Source: RGIG1995 sp045652425
GTDB taxonomy: Bacteria; Bacillota; Clostridia; Oscillospirales; CAG-272
Length of the DNA stretch: 64,000 bases
Assembly (NCBI GenBank): GCA_045652425.1
Contig: JAZRUG010000007.1
Location: 1 to 64,000 of the forward strand
Direction: 5' to 3'
Positions 42,322 to 51,099 of this stretch are shown here, piece by piece; position 1 is the stretch's first letter, and each line of letters opens with the position of its first letter. The notes beneath the pieces were generated by a model, which saw nothing but the letters and a program-made list of their open reading frames with translations, ran no database searches and was not told where the DNA came from. The translations under genes were made by a program, and so were the position numbers.

Positions 42322-43152
42322 TTATTTGCCGTTTCTGTGCTTCAAAATGAATTTTTCGGTTCTTGCCTTCTTATTACGTGTCTTGTAACCAAGAGCAGGT
42401 TTACCCCAAGGGGTAACAGGAGAGGGCTGACCGATAGGTGAACGGCCTTCACCACCACCGTGAGGGTGGTCAACGGGGTTCATTACAGAACCACGAACTG
42501 TGGGACGGATACCCATGTGGCGTTTACGTCCTGCTTTACCGATCTTAACTGTGTCATGCTCGATGTTACCAACCTGACCGATTGTAGCCTGGCAGTTAAG
42601 ACGAACAAGACGAACTTCGCCGGAAGGCAAACGAACCTGTGCCATACCGTTTTCTTTAGCCATAAGCTGTGCTGCAGCACCTGCAGAACGAACCAACTGG
42701 CCGCCTTTTCCGGGGTACAACTCAATGTTGTAAATGAATGTACCAACGGGGATCTTTTCTATGGGAAGCGTGTTACCTACTTTGATATCAGCGTCAGCGC
42801 CTGTGTAAACAGTGTCGCCTGCTGTAAGTCCTGCAGGAGCTACCATATATTTCTTATCGCCTGCTTCGTTTTCGAGAAGTGCAATGTAAGCGGTTCTGTT
42901 AGGATCGTATTCAATACCGATAACCTTTTCAGCACCTGCAACTTCACGCTTGAAGTCGATAAGTCTGTATTTCTTCTTGTTACCGCCGCCCTTGTGACGA
43001 ACAGTAATTCTACCGTAGCTGTTACGGCCGGAGTGCTTCTTAAGTGTTGTAAGAAGACTCTTTTCGGGGGTAAACTTTGTTACTTCGTCGAAAGAAGGAG
43101 TTGACATGTGTCTTCTCGACGGAGTAGTCGGTTTGTATTTAATAGCTGCCAT
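42322..43152 (-). CDS. rplB: 50S ribosomal protein L2
   Basis: A 276-residue protein needed for subunit association and peptidyl transfer. The conserved MNPVDHPHGGGEGRSPIG with its key histidine is intact. It lies 18 bp after rplW. Confidence 0.98.
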   Translation of the reverse strand: MAAIKYKPTTPSRRHMSTPSFDEVTKFTPEKSLLTTLKKHSGRNSYGRITVRHKGGGNKKKYRLIDFKREVAGAEKVIGIEYDPNRTAYIALLENEAGDKKYMVAPAGLTAGDTVYTGADADIKVGNTLPIEKIPVGTFIYNIELYPGKGGQLVRSAGAAAQLMAKENGMAQVRLPSGEVRLVRLNCQATIGQVGNIEHDTVKIGKAGRKRHMGIRPTVRGSVMNPVDHPHGGGEGRSPIGQPSPVTPWGKPALGYKTRNKKARTEKFILKHRNGK

Positions 43153-43170
43153 TTCTGTACTCCTCCTTCA

Positions 43171-43464
43171 TTAGATCATGCCATCGAAGAATTCGATTGT
43201 TTTGGAATCTTCAGTAAGAGTAACAATAGCTTTCTTCCAAGCTTTCTTGTAGCCTGCATGAACGCCGACTCTTCTGGGCTTCTTCTTCATGTTGATCGTA
43301 TTTACATCAGCAACCTTAACTTTGAAAAGCTCTTCAACTGCGCTTGCAATTTCAGGCTTGGTTGCGCTCTTCATTACTTCGAAGGTGTATGTCTTATCAG
43401 CAATTCTCGCCATACTGTCTTCTGTAATGATCGGTCTGACAATAATATCCTGTGCTGTTTTCAT
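43171..43464 (-). CDS. rplW: 50S ribosomal protein L23
   Basis: A 97-residue exit-tunnel protein that docks trigger factor and SRP. Its ATG shares one base with the rplD stop codon (TAATG), so the two are coupled. Confidence 0.97.
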   Translation of the reverse strand: MKTAQDIIVRPIITEDSMARIADKTYTFEVMKSATKPEIASAVEELFKVKVADVNTINMKKKPRRVGVHAGYKKAWKKAIVTLTEDSKTIEFFDGMI

Positions 43465-44087
43465 TATGCGTACACCTCTTCCATCTTAGAAACCGCTGCC
43501 TGAGCAACTACGAAGCTGTCGCAGTTCAATACGTCATACACGTTAATTGTGTTGACCTGAGCTGTCTTAACTCCGGGAATGTTTGCGAAGCTCTTGATAA
43601 CCTTGGCATCTGCTTCGGGAAGCACTACCAATGTCTTCTTTGCTGCGCCGATTGCTTCAAGCATTGCTTTCATGGTCTTTGTCTTATATTCCTCAGTTGC
43701 GATGCTGTCAACAACAATCATGTTGCCGTTTGCAACTTTATCGGAAAGTGCACCCAAGAGTGCAAGACGTCTTGTTTTCTTGTTCAGGGTAACTCTGTAT
43801 TCGCGGGGCTTAGGACCAAGTGCTACGCCACCGTGTGTCCACTGAGGAGATCTTGTTGAACCCTGTCTTGCACGACCGGATCCCTTCTGTCTCCAAGGCT
43901 TTCTACCGCCACCGGAAACCTCTGTACGAGTAAGAGTTGACTGTGTACCCTGTCTCTGATTCATAAGATATGCTCTGACTGCAGAGTGGATTACGGCTTC
44001 GTTAACTTCTACAGCGAATACTGCATCGTTAAGAGCGATTTCTCCAACTTCCTTACCAGCCATATTAACTACTTTTACGTTTGGCAT
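43464..44087 (-). CDS. rplD: 50S ribosomal protein L4
   Basis: A 207-residue protein with the tunnel loop (GGGRKPWRQKGSGRARQGSTRSPQW). In E. coli L4 controls the S10 operon through its leader; the long leader upstream of rpsJ here makes a similar loop possible, but this is not shown. Confidence 0.98.
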   Translation of the reverse strand: MPNVKVVNMAGKEVGEIALNDAVFAVEVNEAVIHSAVRAYLMNQRQGTQSTLTRTEVSGGGRKPWRQKGSGRARQGSTRSPQWTHGGVALGPKPREYRVTLNKKTRRLALLGALSDKVANGNMIVVDSIATEEYKTKTMKAMLEAIGAAKKTLVVLPEADAKVIKSFANIPGVKTAQVNTINVYDVLNCDSFVVAQAAVSKMEEVYA

Positions 44088-44107
44088 TACTTATTTCCTC
44101 CTTCCGC

Positions 44108-44737
44108 TTACGCTTTAACCGCATTGCGGATGAACACGATACCGCCTTTAGCACCGGGAACGGCACCTTTTACAGCAATAATGTTCTTTTCTGCATCGAT
44201 TTTTGCAACAGCAAGGTTAAGAACTGTAACCTGTTCGTTACCGTACTGACCTGCCATGTGTTTGTTCTTAAAGATTCTCGCGGGGTCGATAACACCCATA
44301 GAACCTGACTGACGGTGGATAGGACCTACGCCGTGAGTCTTCATGAGAGTGTGCTGGTTCCATCTCTTGATAGCACCTGTGTAACCATGACCTTTTGTAA
44401 TACCGGTAATGTCGACCTTTTCACCTGCGGCAAAGATGTCTGCGGTGACGGTATCGCCAAGCTTGTAGCCGGAAATGTCGTCGAGTCTGAATTCTTTCAA
44501 GTGCTTCTTCATGGAAACGCCGGCCTTCTTCAAGTGACCAGCTTCAGCCTTGCTCAGCTTTCTTTCGGCTACATCCATAAAGCCGAGCTGAACTGCCTCA
44601 TAACCATCTGTTTCGTTTGTTTTGATCTGCGAAACCACACAAGGTCCCGCTTCGATTACGGTTACCGGAATTACGTTGCCTTTTTCGTCGAAAATCTGTG
44701 TCATCCCGAGTTTCTTACCGATGATCGCTTTTTTCAT
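44108..44737 (-). CDS. rplC: 50S ribosomal protein L3
   Basis: A 209-residue protein. The start is the ATG at 44737 (MKKAIIGKKLGMTQIF) with an AGGAGG Shine-Dalgarno; the frame is open upstream to 44788 but that part is untranslated. GHGYTGAIKRWNQHTLMKTHG and GSMGVIDPARIFKNKHMAGQYG are standard. Confidence 0.98.
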   Translation of the reverse strand: MKKAIIGKKLGMTQIFDEKGNVIPVTVIEAGPCVVSQIKTNETDGYEAVQLGFMDVAERKLSKAEAGHLKKAGVSMKKHLKEFRLDDISGYKLGDTVTADIFAAGEKVDITGITKGHGYTGAIKRWNQHTLMKTHGVGPIHRQSGSMGVIDPARIFKNKHMAGQYGNEQVTVLNLAVAKIDAEKNIIAVKGAVPGAKGGIVFIRNAVKA

Positions 44738-44823
44738 CTTTCTTTTTCCTCCTGTTAGGTTATTGGTTGGAAAATCCAACGTGACCAAGACCTTTCGGCC
44801 TCATATCAAAACCGTAATATTAA

Positions 44824-45135
44824 TTACAGCTTGATTTCGATTTCAACACCGGCGGGAAGTTCAAGACTTGTGAAAGCCTTAACTGCTTCTTCTGACGGTT
44901 TGATTACGTCAATAAGACGTTTGTGAGTTCTCAACTCGAACTGTTCGCGGCTGTCCTTGTACTTGTGAACAGCACGAAGGATCGTAACTACCTCTTTTTC
45001 GGTAGGAAGCGGAATAGGACCGGATACCTTAGCACCGTTTCTCTTCGCTGTTTCAACGATCTTCTCTGAAGCCTGGTCGATCAATGTGTGATCGTAGCTC
45101 TTAAGACGGATTCTGAGTTTCTCAATAACTGCCAT
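44824..45135 (-). CDS. rpsJ: 30S ribosomal protein S10 (first gene of the super-operon)
   Basis: A 103-residue protein, also the transcription-antitermination factor NusE. KLRIRLKSYDHTLIDQASEKIV and GPIPLPTEKEVVTILRAVHKYKDSREQFE are standard. AAGGAGG stands before the ATG. tuf and fusA, often found upstream, are absent; spmB lies upstream in the same direction. Confidence 0.98.
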   Translation of the reverse strand: MAVIEKLRIRLKSYDHTLIDQASEKIVETAKRNGAKVSGPIPLPTEKEVVTILRAVHKYKDSREQFELRTHKRLIDVIKPSEEAVKAFTSLELPAGVEIEIKL

Positions 45136-45393
45136 TTGTTTTGCCTCCTTTTAAATAATACACTCCATTTAAAAGGGCCGAAATTGTTCTCAACACTCTG
45201 CCGCGTGTTTTGTGGTGAACCCTACAAAAAACGGAATTTGCCTGCAACTCTTGGCAAAATCCGGGTAACGTCCGCACCAAAAGGCACGGGAAAGTGTTTA
45301 GCAATTTGCTGTCGCCCGGTTAAATATCGGACATACTCCACGAAAATTACCTGCATTTCTGCAGCAACCTCTCGCTTCAACGCACATCAAGCC
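45136..45393 (-). promoter_or_regulatory. Long structured leader of the S10 operon with an apparent attenuator
   Basis: About 258 nt separate the likely start of transcription from rpsJ. On the minus strand I see, in order, CTGCA-GAAA-TGCAG, AGCA-AAT-TGCT, CCGTGCC-TTTT-GGTGCGG, and then CGGATTTTGCC (45263-45253) pairing with GGCAAATTCCG (45242-45232) and followed by TTTTTTGT. The last is an intrinsic terminator with an 11-bp stem and one mismatch, 88 bp before rpsJ. This arrangement implies that the whole r-protein cluster can be attenuated. The ligand is unknown. Confidence 0.65.
45224..45263 (-). terminator. Attenuator hairpin in the S10 leader
   Basis: Stem 45263-45253 with 45242-45232, loop of 10 nt, T run at 45231-45226 on the minus strand. 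Confidence 0.7.
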
Positions 45394-45398
45394 TTATG

Positions 45399-45427
45399 AT
45401 TATATCATAATCTCCCCATAATTGCAA
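45399..45427 (-). promoter_or_regulatory. Sigma-A promoter of the S10 operon
   Basis: TTGCAA (45427-45422) and TATAAT (45404-45399) are separated by 17 bp on the minus strand. Confidence 0.75.
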
Positions 45428-45515
45428 TAGTTTTACATATTTTTCTCTATCATATCTGTAGAACTTTTTACTATTTTTAACCACTTTTATTGACAATATG
45501 CACAATTTTACCCAA

Positions 45516-46034
45516 TTAAAAGAAGATTCTGCAAAGAAAAACGGCAAAAACCACGCAAAATAACGACGTAATAAAGGCAATTACCGCAGTAAAACGTATT
45601 TTTTTAACCCCGACAGCCCCAAAATAGACCGAAATTATGTACAAAAGAGTGTCCGACGAGCCTGCAATTACCGACGCACACCGCCCGGCAAAGCTATCAG
45701 CGCCGTATTTTTCAAAAATATCGGCAATTAAAGCGGTAGACGCGCCCCCCGAAAGAGGTCTTACGAGTATAAGAGGTATTATTTCCGACGGAATTCCAAT
45801 CTTAACGCCGATAGGCGCAAGGAATTTCGCTAAAGCATCTGCTGCGCCGCTTGAATTAAACATAGAAATTGCACACACTAAAGCAATTAATGTCGGCAAT
45901 AACCCCACCGCCGTTTTCATTCCTTCGCCTGCACCTGACGTAAATTCAGAAAACAAGTCTTTTTTTGAAAAAAACATTCCAAGCCCGGTTAATGCTAAAA
46001 CCAAAGGAACAATCATTTTTGATATTACAGACAT
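45516..46034 (-). CDS. spmB: Spore maturation protein SpmB
   Basis: A 172-residue membrane protein of the nucleoside-recognition (Gate) family. LVRPLSGGASTALIADIFEKYGADSFAG is the SpmB signature. With SpmA it is needed for full dehydration of the spore core and heat resistance in Bacillus and Clostridium. It follows spmA by 28 bp. The 80-bp AT-rich stretch between its end and the S10 promoter shows no clear terminator. Confidence 0.94.
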   Translation of the reverse strand: MSVISKMIVPLVLALTGLGMFFSKKDLFSEFTSGAGEGMKTAVGLLPTLIALVCAISMFNSSGAADALAKFLAPIGVKIGIPSEIIPLILVRPLSGGASTALIADIFEKYGADSFAGRCASVIAGSSDTLLYIISVYFGAVGVKKIRFTAVIAFITSLFCVVFAVFLCRIFF

Positions 46035-46062
46035 ACGACTCTCTGAAAAATTCCTTCCTATT

Positions 46063-46659
46063 TTATATATATATATTATTATATGACTTCTTAAAACAGA
46101 AAATCTTCACCAAGATAATCCCCAACACAGCCGTAACAAACGAGCATATCCATATAGGTACCACTACTTCTAATGCATCAACACTTCCCGCGGTTTGCCT
46201 CAAAGCTATAAGAGTCGTCGGAAACAAATCCAAAGATGCCGTTCCCAAAACCGTAAACATAACCATATCGTTCGAGGCTATTGCTTTTTCAACGTTGTTT
46301 TGCTGTAACTTTTCCATAGCTTTTATAGCCAAAGGCGTTGCTGCATTGCCTATCCCGAATATATTCGCACTGATGCTTACGGCAATTTCCCCGAGACCGT
46401 TATTTTTGCGATGCGCATCGGGAAAAAGAAATTTAAGCAAGGGCGACATTACTTTCGAAAATTTTTCAATTAACCCCGAAGCCGAGGCGACACGCATAAC
46501 ACCATTCCACAAACACATGGTACCTACCAAAGAGATTGTTAACGAAACGGCACTCGAAGCACCTTCAAAAATCGCCCCACTCATTTGTTCGATATTTCCG
46601 TTAACAACGCCAAAAACAAACGATATTACACATATCAGACCACATATTTTACCTATCAT
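46063..46659 (-). CDS. spmA: Spore maturation protein SpmA
   Basis: A 198-residue membrane protein with the Gate-domain words GTMCLWNGVMRVASASGLIEKFS and ANIFGIGNAATPLAIKAMEKLQ. It is divergent from the abrB-like gene; about 110 bp between them hold the promoter of that regulator. Its presence supports an endospore-forming host. Confidence 0.94.
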   Translation of the reverse strand: MIGKICGLICVISFVFGVVNGNIEQMSGAIFEGASSAVSLTISLVGTMCLWNGVMRVASASGLIEKFSKVMSPLLKFLFPDAHRKNNGLGEIAVSISANIFGIGNAATPLAIKAMEKLQQNNVEKAIASNDMVMFTVLGTASLDLFPTTLIALRQTAGSVDALEVVVPIWICSFVTAVLGIILVKIFCFKKSYNNIYI

Positions 46660-46693
46660 ATATTAAACTCCTAAAAAATATTTTTGGAAAATA

Positions 46694-46722
46694 TTGACAA
46701 TTTATAATATTTATGGTAGAAT
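46694..46722 (+). promoter_or_regulatory. Sigma-A promoter of the AbrB-like gene
   Basis: TTGACA (46694-46699) and TAGAAT (46717-46722), 17-bp spacer. Confidence 0.8.
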
Positions 46723-46769
46723 ATCATAGAAATTAGCAGAATTATTATTAAAAAAAGGGGAATTTAATC

Positions 46770-47012
46770 ATGAAATCTACAGGTATAGTAAGAAAAATTG
46801 ACTCTCTCGGACGTTTTGTAATACCGATTGAGCTTCGCAACGTTTTGGAAATCTCCACAAGCGATTCCATAGAAATTTTCACAGACGAAGACAAGATAAT
46901 TTTGAAGAAGTATCAGCCTGCTTGTCTGTTCTGCGGAAATGCAGATGACATTACCTATTACAAGGGAAAGCTTATTTGCAAAAACTGCCTTGAGGAATTG
47001 AAAAACGCATAA
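46770..47012 (+). CDS. AbrB/SpoVT-like transition-state regulator with zinc-ribbon tail
   Basis: An 80-residue DNA-binding protein. The swapped-hairpin AbrB domain is MKSTGIVRKIDSLGRFVIPIELRNVLEI followed by DSIEIFTDEDKIILKKY. The last 30 residues carry CLFCG...CKNC, a four-cysteine zinc ribbon common in clostridial AbrB proteins. Such proteins control the shift from growth to sporulation. AAAAAGGGG precedes the ATG, and the gene has its own promoter and terminator. Confidence 0.93.
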   Translation: MKSTGIVRKIDSLGRFVIPIELRNVLEISTSDSIEIFTDEDKIILKKYQPACLFCGNADDITYYKGKLICKNCLEELKNA

Positions 47013-47104
47013 ATTTACCCCATATATTTTATGTGCAATATTAACAGTTTATCACTTAAAATTACTACACTATTTTTCAAAAAATTTTTTCATCTACATA
47101 TTGT

Positions 47105-47134
47105 GTCGTCGGTGTAATGCCGACGACTTTTTTT
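47105..47134 (+). terminator. Terminator of the AbrB-like gene
   Basis: GTCGTCGG, loop TGTAATG, CCGACGAC and seven T residues. Confidence 0.92.
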
Positions 47135-47235
47135 GTAATAAATATCAGTATATCAACTCACAAAAAACCACATAATACAAGGCTTTTCTTAACCTTTTAC
47201 GCCCCTACTTCTCCGCCCCCTGTTTTACACCAGAT

Positions 47236-47283
47236 ATACAACATATAGTGATACGCAAAACTATTGACATCTATATATTGTGC
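47236..47283. promoter_or_regulatory. Tandem NrdR boxes of nrdDG
   Basis: Box 1 (47236-47251) ATACAACATATAGTGA and box 2 (47268-47283) CATCTATATATTGTGC both fit the NrdR pattern CwAtATaTwGtg. Their centres are 32 bp apart, about three helical turns, which is the known spacing for this repressor of ribonucleotide-reductase genes. Box 2 overlaps the promoter spacer. Confidence 0.75.
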
Positions 47284-47293
47284 GTGGTATAAT
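47264..47293 (+). promoter_or_regulatory. Promoter of nrdDG
   Basis: TTGACA (47264-47269) and TATAAT (47288-47293) are 18 bp apart, with an NrdR box in between. Confidence 0.75.
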
Positions 47294-47362
47294 ATACAAA
47301 CTAACCACAAAATATATAAAAAATTACAATAAAAAGGGAAATACGGGAAAAAGGAGAATTAA

Positions 47363-49540
47363 ATGAATATAATAAAGAGAAGCGGCGCCCAAGTGGTTTA
47401 CGAAGGCGATAAGATAAGAAAAGCTATAGCAAAAGCGAACCAGACAGTTCCCGAAAACGAAAGATTGTCTACTCCGTATATTGATGCTATCGAACTTCAC
47501 GTCAGAGGCGAGGGCGAAAAGCTCGGACGAGCACTCGGAGTTGAAGAGATACAGGATATGGTTGAAAGCGAGATAATGAAACACGGCGCTTACAACGTTG
47601 CAAGAAACTATATCAAGTACAGATATATCCGTTCACTTGCAAGAAAAGCAAATACGACCGATGAAAGAATACTTTCTCTCATTGACTGCAAAAACGAAGA
47701 AGTAAAGCAAGAGAACGCAAACAAGAATCCGACCGTAAACAGCGTACAGAGAGACTATATGGCAGGCGAAGTAAGCCGCGACATTACCGACAGAATACTT
47801 TTGCCGCAGGATATCGTACAGGCACATAAGGAAGGCATCATTCACTTCCACGATTCCGACTACTACGCGCAGAGAATGCATAACTGCGACCTTGTTAACC
47901 TTGAGGATATGTTGCAGAACGGTACCGTTATAAGCGGTACGAAAATCGAAAAGCCCCACAGCTTTTCGACAGCTTGTAATATTGCGACACAGATCATAGC
48001 GCAGGTTGCAAGTAACCAGTACGGCGGTCAGAGCATCAGCCTTACTCACCTTGCTCCTTTCGTTAACATATCCAGAAATAAAATCCGCAAGAGCGTTCTC
48101 GAGGAAAACGAACTTGTTGGAATTACCCCGACCGAAGAACAGATAAACACCATCGTCGAAAGACGTCTTATGGAAGAAATAAGCCGCGGCGTTCAAACTA
48201 TACAGTATCAGGTGGTAACACTGATGACGACGAACGGACAAGCTCCCTTCGTTACCGTCTTTATGTATTTGAACGAAGCGAAAGACGAACAGGAAAAGAA
48301 GGACTTGGCTCTTATAATAGAGCAAGTGCTGCTGCAGAGATACCAGGGGGTTAAGAACGAAGACGGCGTTTGGGTAACCCCCGCATTCCCCAAACTCATC
48401 TACGTGCTTGAAGAAGATAACATTAAGGAAGGCACACCTTACTTCTACCTGACAAAACTTGCCGCAAAGTGTACCGCAAAGAGAATGGTACCCGACTATA
48501 TCTCCGAAAAGATTATGCTTCAGAATAAAGTTGACAAGAACGGCAACGGAAACTGCTATACTTGTATGGGTTGCCGCAGCTTCCTTACCCCCTTTATTGA
48601 CGAAAACGGCAAACCGAAATATTACGGCAGATTTAATCAGGGCGTTGTTACGGTAAACCTCGTTGATATCGGTCTTTCTGCGAAAGGAAATATGAATGAG
48701 TTCTGGAAAATATTCGATGAAAGAATGGAACTCTGCCACAAGGCTTTGCAGTGCAGACACGAAAGACTTACGGGTACGACCTCTGATGCTGCTCCTATCC
48801 TTTGGCAGCACGGCGCATTGTTAAGACTTGAAAAGGGCGAGAAGATAGACAAATATCTGCACGGTGGCTACAGTACCCTTTCTCTCGGATATGCAGGTCT
48901 TTGGGAATGTGTTATGGCTCTTAACGGCAAGAAGCTTACCGAGCCCGAGGGCGAAGCGTTAGGACTTGAGATTATGAAAAAGCTCAATGAATATACGGCA
49001 AAGTGGAAAGCTGCTGAAAATATTGACTATTCACTTTACGGAACTCCCCTTGAAAGCACGACTTATAAGTTTGCTAAATGCTTGCAAAACCGCTTTGGTA
49101 TCGTAAAAGGCGTTACTGATAAGAGTTATATTACAAACAGCTACCATATTCACGTAACAGAGGATATTGATGCATTTACGAAGCTGAAGATTGAATCAAA
49201 ATTCCAGCTTCTCTCCCCCGGCGGCGCCATTTCTTACGTTGAGGTTCCTAATATGCAGAATAATCTTGAAGCTGTTATTTCGGTTATGCAGTTTATCTAC
49301 GATAACATTATGTATGCCGAGCTTAACACAAAGAGCGACTACTGTCAGGAATGTGGTTACGACGGCGAAATTCTTATTGAAAACGACGAGAACAATAAAC
49401 TTATTTGGAAATGCCCCAAGTGCGGTAATACCGACCAGAATAAGATGAACGTTGCGAGAAGAACTTGCGGTTATATAGGCACACAGTACTGGAATCAGGG
49501 CAGAACACAAGAGATAAAAGAAAGAGTGTTGCACCTCTGA
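47363..49540 (+). CDS. nrdD: Anaerobic (class III) ribonucleoside-triphosphate reductase
   Basis: A 725-residue glycyl-radical enzyme that makes dNTPs without oxygen. It starts with an ATP-cone allosteric domain (IIKRSGAQVVYEGDKIRKAIAKA, about 1-95). The reductase core follows, and at the C-terminus there are a zinc site (CQECG...CPKCG) and the glycyl-radical loop RTCGYIG. AAGGAG is upstream of the ATG at 47363. It forms an operon with nrdG, 1 bp apart. This implies an anaerobic life style; no other reductase is in the window. Confidence 0.97.
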   Translation: MNIIKRSGAQVVYEGDKIRKAIAKANQTVPENERLSTPYIDAIELHVRGEGEKLGRALGVEEIQDMVESEIMKHGAYNVARNYIKYRYIRSLARKANTTDERILSLIDCKNEEVKQENANKNPTVNSVQRDYMAGEVSRDITDRILLPQDIVQAHKEGIIHFHDSDYYAQRMHNCDLVNLEDMLQNGTVISGTKIEKPHSFSTACNIATQIIAQVASNQYGGQSISLTHLAPFVNISRNKIRKSVLEENELVGITPTEEQINTIVERRLMEEISRGVQTIQYQVVTLMTTNGQAPFVTVFMYLNEAKDEQEKKDLALIIEQVLLQRYQGVKNEDGVWVTPAFPKLIYVLEEDNIKEGTPYFYLTKLAAKCTAKRMVPDYISEKIMLQNKVDKNGNGNCYTCMGCRSFLTPFIDENGKPKYYGRFNQGVVTVNLVDIGLSAKGNMNEFWKIFDERMELCHKALQCRHERLTGTTSDAAPILWQHGALLRLEKGEKIDKYLHGGYSTLSLGYAGLWECVMALNGKKLTEPEGEALGLEIMKKLNEYTAKWKAAENIDYSLYGTPLESTTYKFAKCLQNRFGIVKGVTDKSYITNSYHIHVTEDIDAFTKLKIESKFQLLSPGGAISYVEVPNMQNNLEAVISVMQFIYDNIMYAELNTKSDYCQECGYDGEILIENDENNKLIWKCPKCGNTDQNKMNVARRTCGYIGTQYWNQGRTQEIKERVLHL

Positions 49541-49541
49541 T

Positions 49542-50069
49542 ATGTTTTACGGCGAAATAAAAAAGACAGACGTTGCAAACGGTACGGGTGTAAGAGTCAG
49601 CCTGTTTGTATCGGGCTGTACCCACCGTTGCAAAGGGTGCTTTAACCCGGATACGTGGAATTTCTGCTTCGGTAAAGAATACACAATAGAAACCGAAGAA
49701 GAAATAATTGAAGCTCTGAAACCGAGCTATATTGAGGGATTGTCGCTGCTCGGTGGCGAACCTTTTGAGCCCGAAAATCAAAAAGCTCTTGTCAAACTCC
49801 TGAAAAGGATAAGACAAGAACTGCCCGAGAAAAATATTTGGTGTTATTCCGGATATACATTCGAAGAACTTACAGGCAAAAAAGAATCGAGAGCGTTTAC
49901 CGATACGACACTCGAAATGTTATCTCTGATTGATACCCTCGTAGACGGCGAATTCGTTGAAGAATTAAAGGATATTTCTTTAAAATTCCGCGGCTCGTCA
50001 AATCAAAGAATTATCGACGTTAAAGAATCATTAGAATCAAATACTGCAGTAATAAAGGGGACTTTTTGA
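49542..50069 (+). CDS. nrdG: Anaerobic ribonucleotide reductase-activating protein
   Basis: A 175-residue radical-SAM enzyme that installs the glycyl radical on NrdD. The iron-sulfur motif is CTHRCKGC (CxxxCxxC) at about residue 27, and LSLLGGEPF follows. The stop codon lies inside the loop of the terminator hairpin. Confidence 0.96.
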   Translation: MFYGEIKKTDVANGTGVRVSLFVSGCTHRCKGCFNPDTWNFCFGKEYTIETEEEIIEALKPSYIEGLSLLGGEPFEPENQKALVKLLKRIRQELPEKNIWCYSGYTFEELTGKKESRAFTDTTLEMLSLIDTLVDGEFVEELKDISLKFRGSSNQRIIDVKESLESNTAVIKGTF

Positions 50070-50084
50070 AAAAAGTCCCCTTTT
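50054..50084 (+). terminator. Terminator overlapping the nrdG stop codon
   Basis: AAAGGGGACTTTTT pairs with AAAAGTCCCCTTTT; the stop TGA (50067-50069) is in the loop. Confidence 0.9.
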
Positions 50085-50152
50085 AATCCCCCAAAAACTT
50101 TGAATATACACAACAAAAAAAAGGGACTGTGAAATCAGTTCTTTTTTTGATT

Positions 50153-50503
50153 TTAATCTTTGTACAACGTACCTACTTCGCAGCTGCTTATACTCACACT
50201 TCCACTTTCGCTTACCACTGCAACAGCGTCATAATTACCAGTATATGAATCACCATATTTATCTTTCACCGATACTTTTCCAGTAATCTCGTAAGTATCT
50301 TCGTCAACTTTATCGAGATACATTGTTATATTTGGAACTCCTACAATATCATAAGACAACGTAACATCAACCATTACTCTGCTCCTAACATCAGATCTGA
50401 TCTCATCTTCAACACTCTTACCTTCTTCCTGCATCGTTCCTCCGCAAGCCGAAAAACTAAACACCATCGCCAACACAAGTACAAATACAAATATTTTTTT
50501 CAT
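50153..50503 (-). CDS. Small lipoprotein of unknown function
   Basis: A 116-residue protein with a lipoprotein signal peptide: MKKIFVFVLVLAMVFSFSACGG, lipid-modified Cys at residue 20. The mature part has an acidic start and then beta-strand-rich sequence (VDVTLSYDIVGVPNITMYLDKV). No family is recognised. Its neighbour upstream is a zinc-ribbon membrane protein in the same direction, 135 bp away. Confidence 0.8.
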   Translation of the reverse strand: MKKIFVFVLVLAMVFSFSACGGTMQEEGKSVEDEIRSDVRSRVMVDVTLSYDIVGVPNITMYLDKVDEDTYEITGKVSVKDKYGDSYTGNYDAVAVVSESGSVSISSCEVGTLYKD

Positions 50504-50638
50504 ATTAATTCTCCTTTATTTTTAATAAATAAGTTTTCTTTTTATAATTTATAACTTTCCTAAACAAGTCCATAATTACCAGACACATCATCAATTTTGT
50601 CAATCATTTTTACTATATCATTTTCAAATGTACAAATA

Positions 50639-51049
50639 TTATGAAAACAATATAGCAGGTAACATACCAAGAGAAATGCCCCAAAGCCCCAAATTCACAG
50701 CCGTACCAATAGACGTTAAAGTATATGCTGTTTTCAACGTCTTTTTCGCAGTTTCAAATTCAGCAAGTTCCAAAGGATTAGTTGTTGTTATTTCAGGTTC
50801 TTTTGTATTTTTAATATAATACAAATTAATAAAACCGGGAATAATTGCTATACCAAACATTAAAATTAACGTTATAACTCCCCACACCTTTGCATTTTTA
50901 GCCCTTGCAGCAAATCCTCTTATCGCGATAATATCATTTGTGGGGGCACTGCTGTTAGCCACGTTGGAATTCAAAGCAACAGCACAACCACAATGAATAC
51001 ATACTACCGCCTCGTCCATAATTTCTTTTCCGCACTTTTGACAAAACAT
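50639..51049 (-). CDS. Zinc-ribbon membrane protein
   Basis: A 136-residue protein with an N-terminal zinc ribbon (FCQKCGKEI...CIHCGCAV) and two membrane helices (about residues 55-76 and 110-133). Such proteins are common in Clostridia and uncharacterised. Its promoter carries a palindrome shared with the divergent HTH gene, so it is probably repressed by that protein. AAGGAG precedes the ATG. Confidence 0.8.
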   Translation of the reverse strand: MFCQKCGKEIMDEAVVCIHCGCAVALNSNVANSSAPTNDIIAIRGFAARAKNAKVWGVITLILMFGIAIIPGFINLYYIKNTKEPEITTTNPLELAEFETAKKTLKTAYTLTSIGTAVNLGLWGISLGMLPAILFS

Positions 51050-51099
51050 ATTTCTTCTCCTTGTTAATTAAATAATTCGGTTTTTACCATTACAAAACA

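Noticed and set aside
41775..43104. Long plus-strand frames across the r-protein genes
   Set aside because: They are antisense to highly conserved ribosomal genes and reflect codon bias only.
47091..47106. Third NrdR-like box CATCTACATATTGTGT
   Set aside because: It fits the motif, but overlaps the upstream terminator, has no partner at three turns and is 177 bp from the pair.
47633..48811. 392-codon open frame antisense to nrdD
   Set aside because: nrdD has full motifs over its length; the antisense frame has no ribosome site and no family resemblance.
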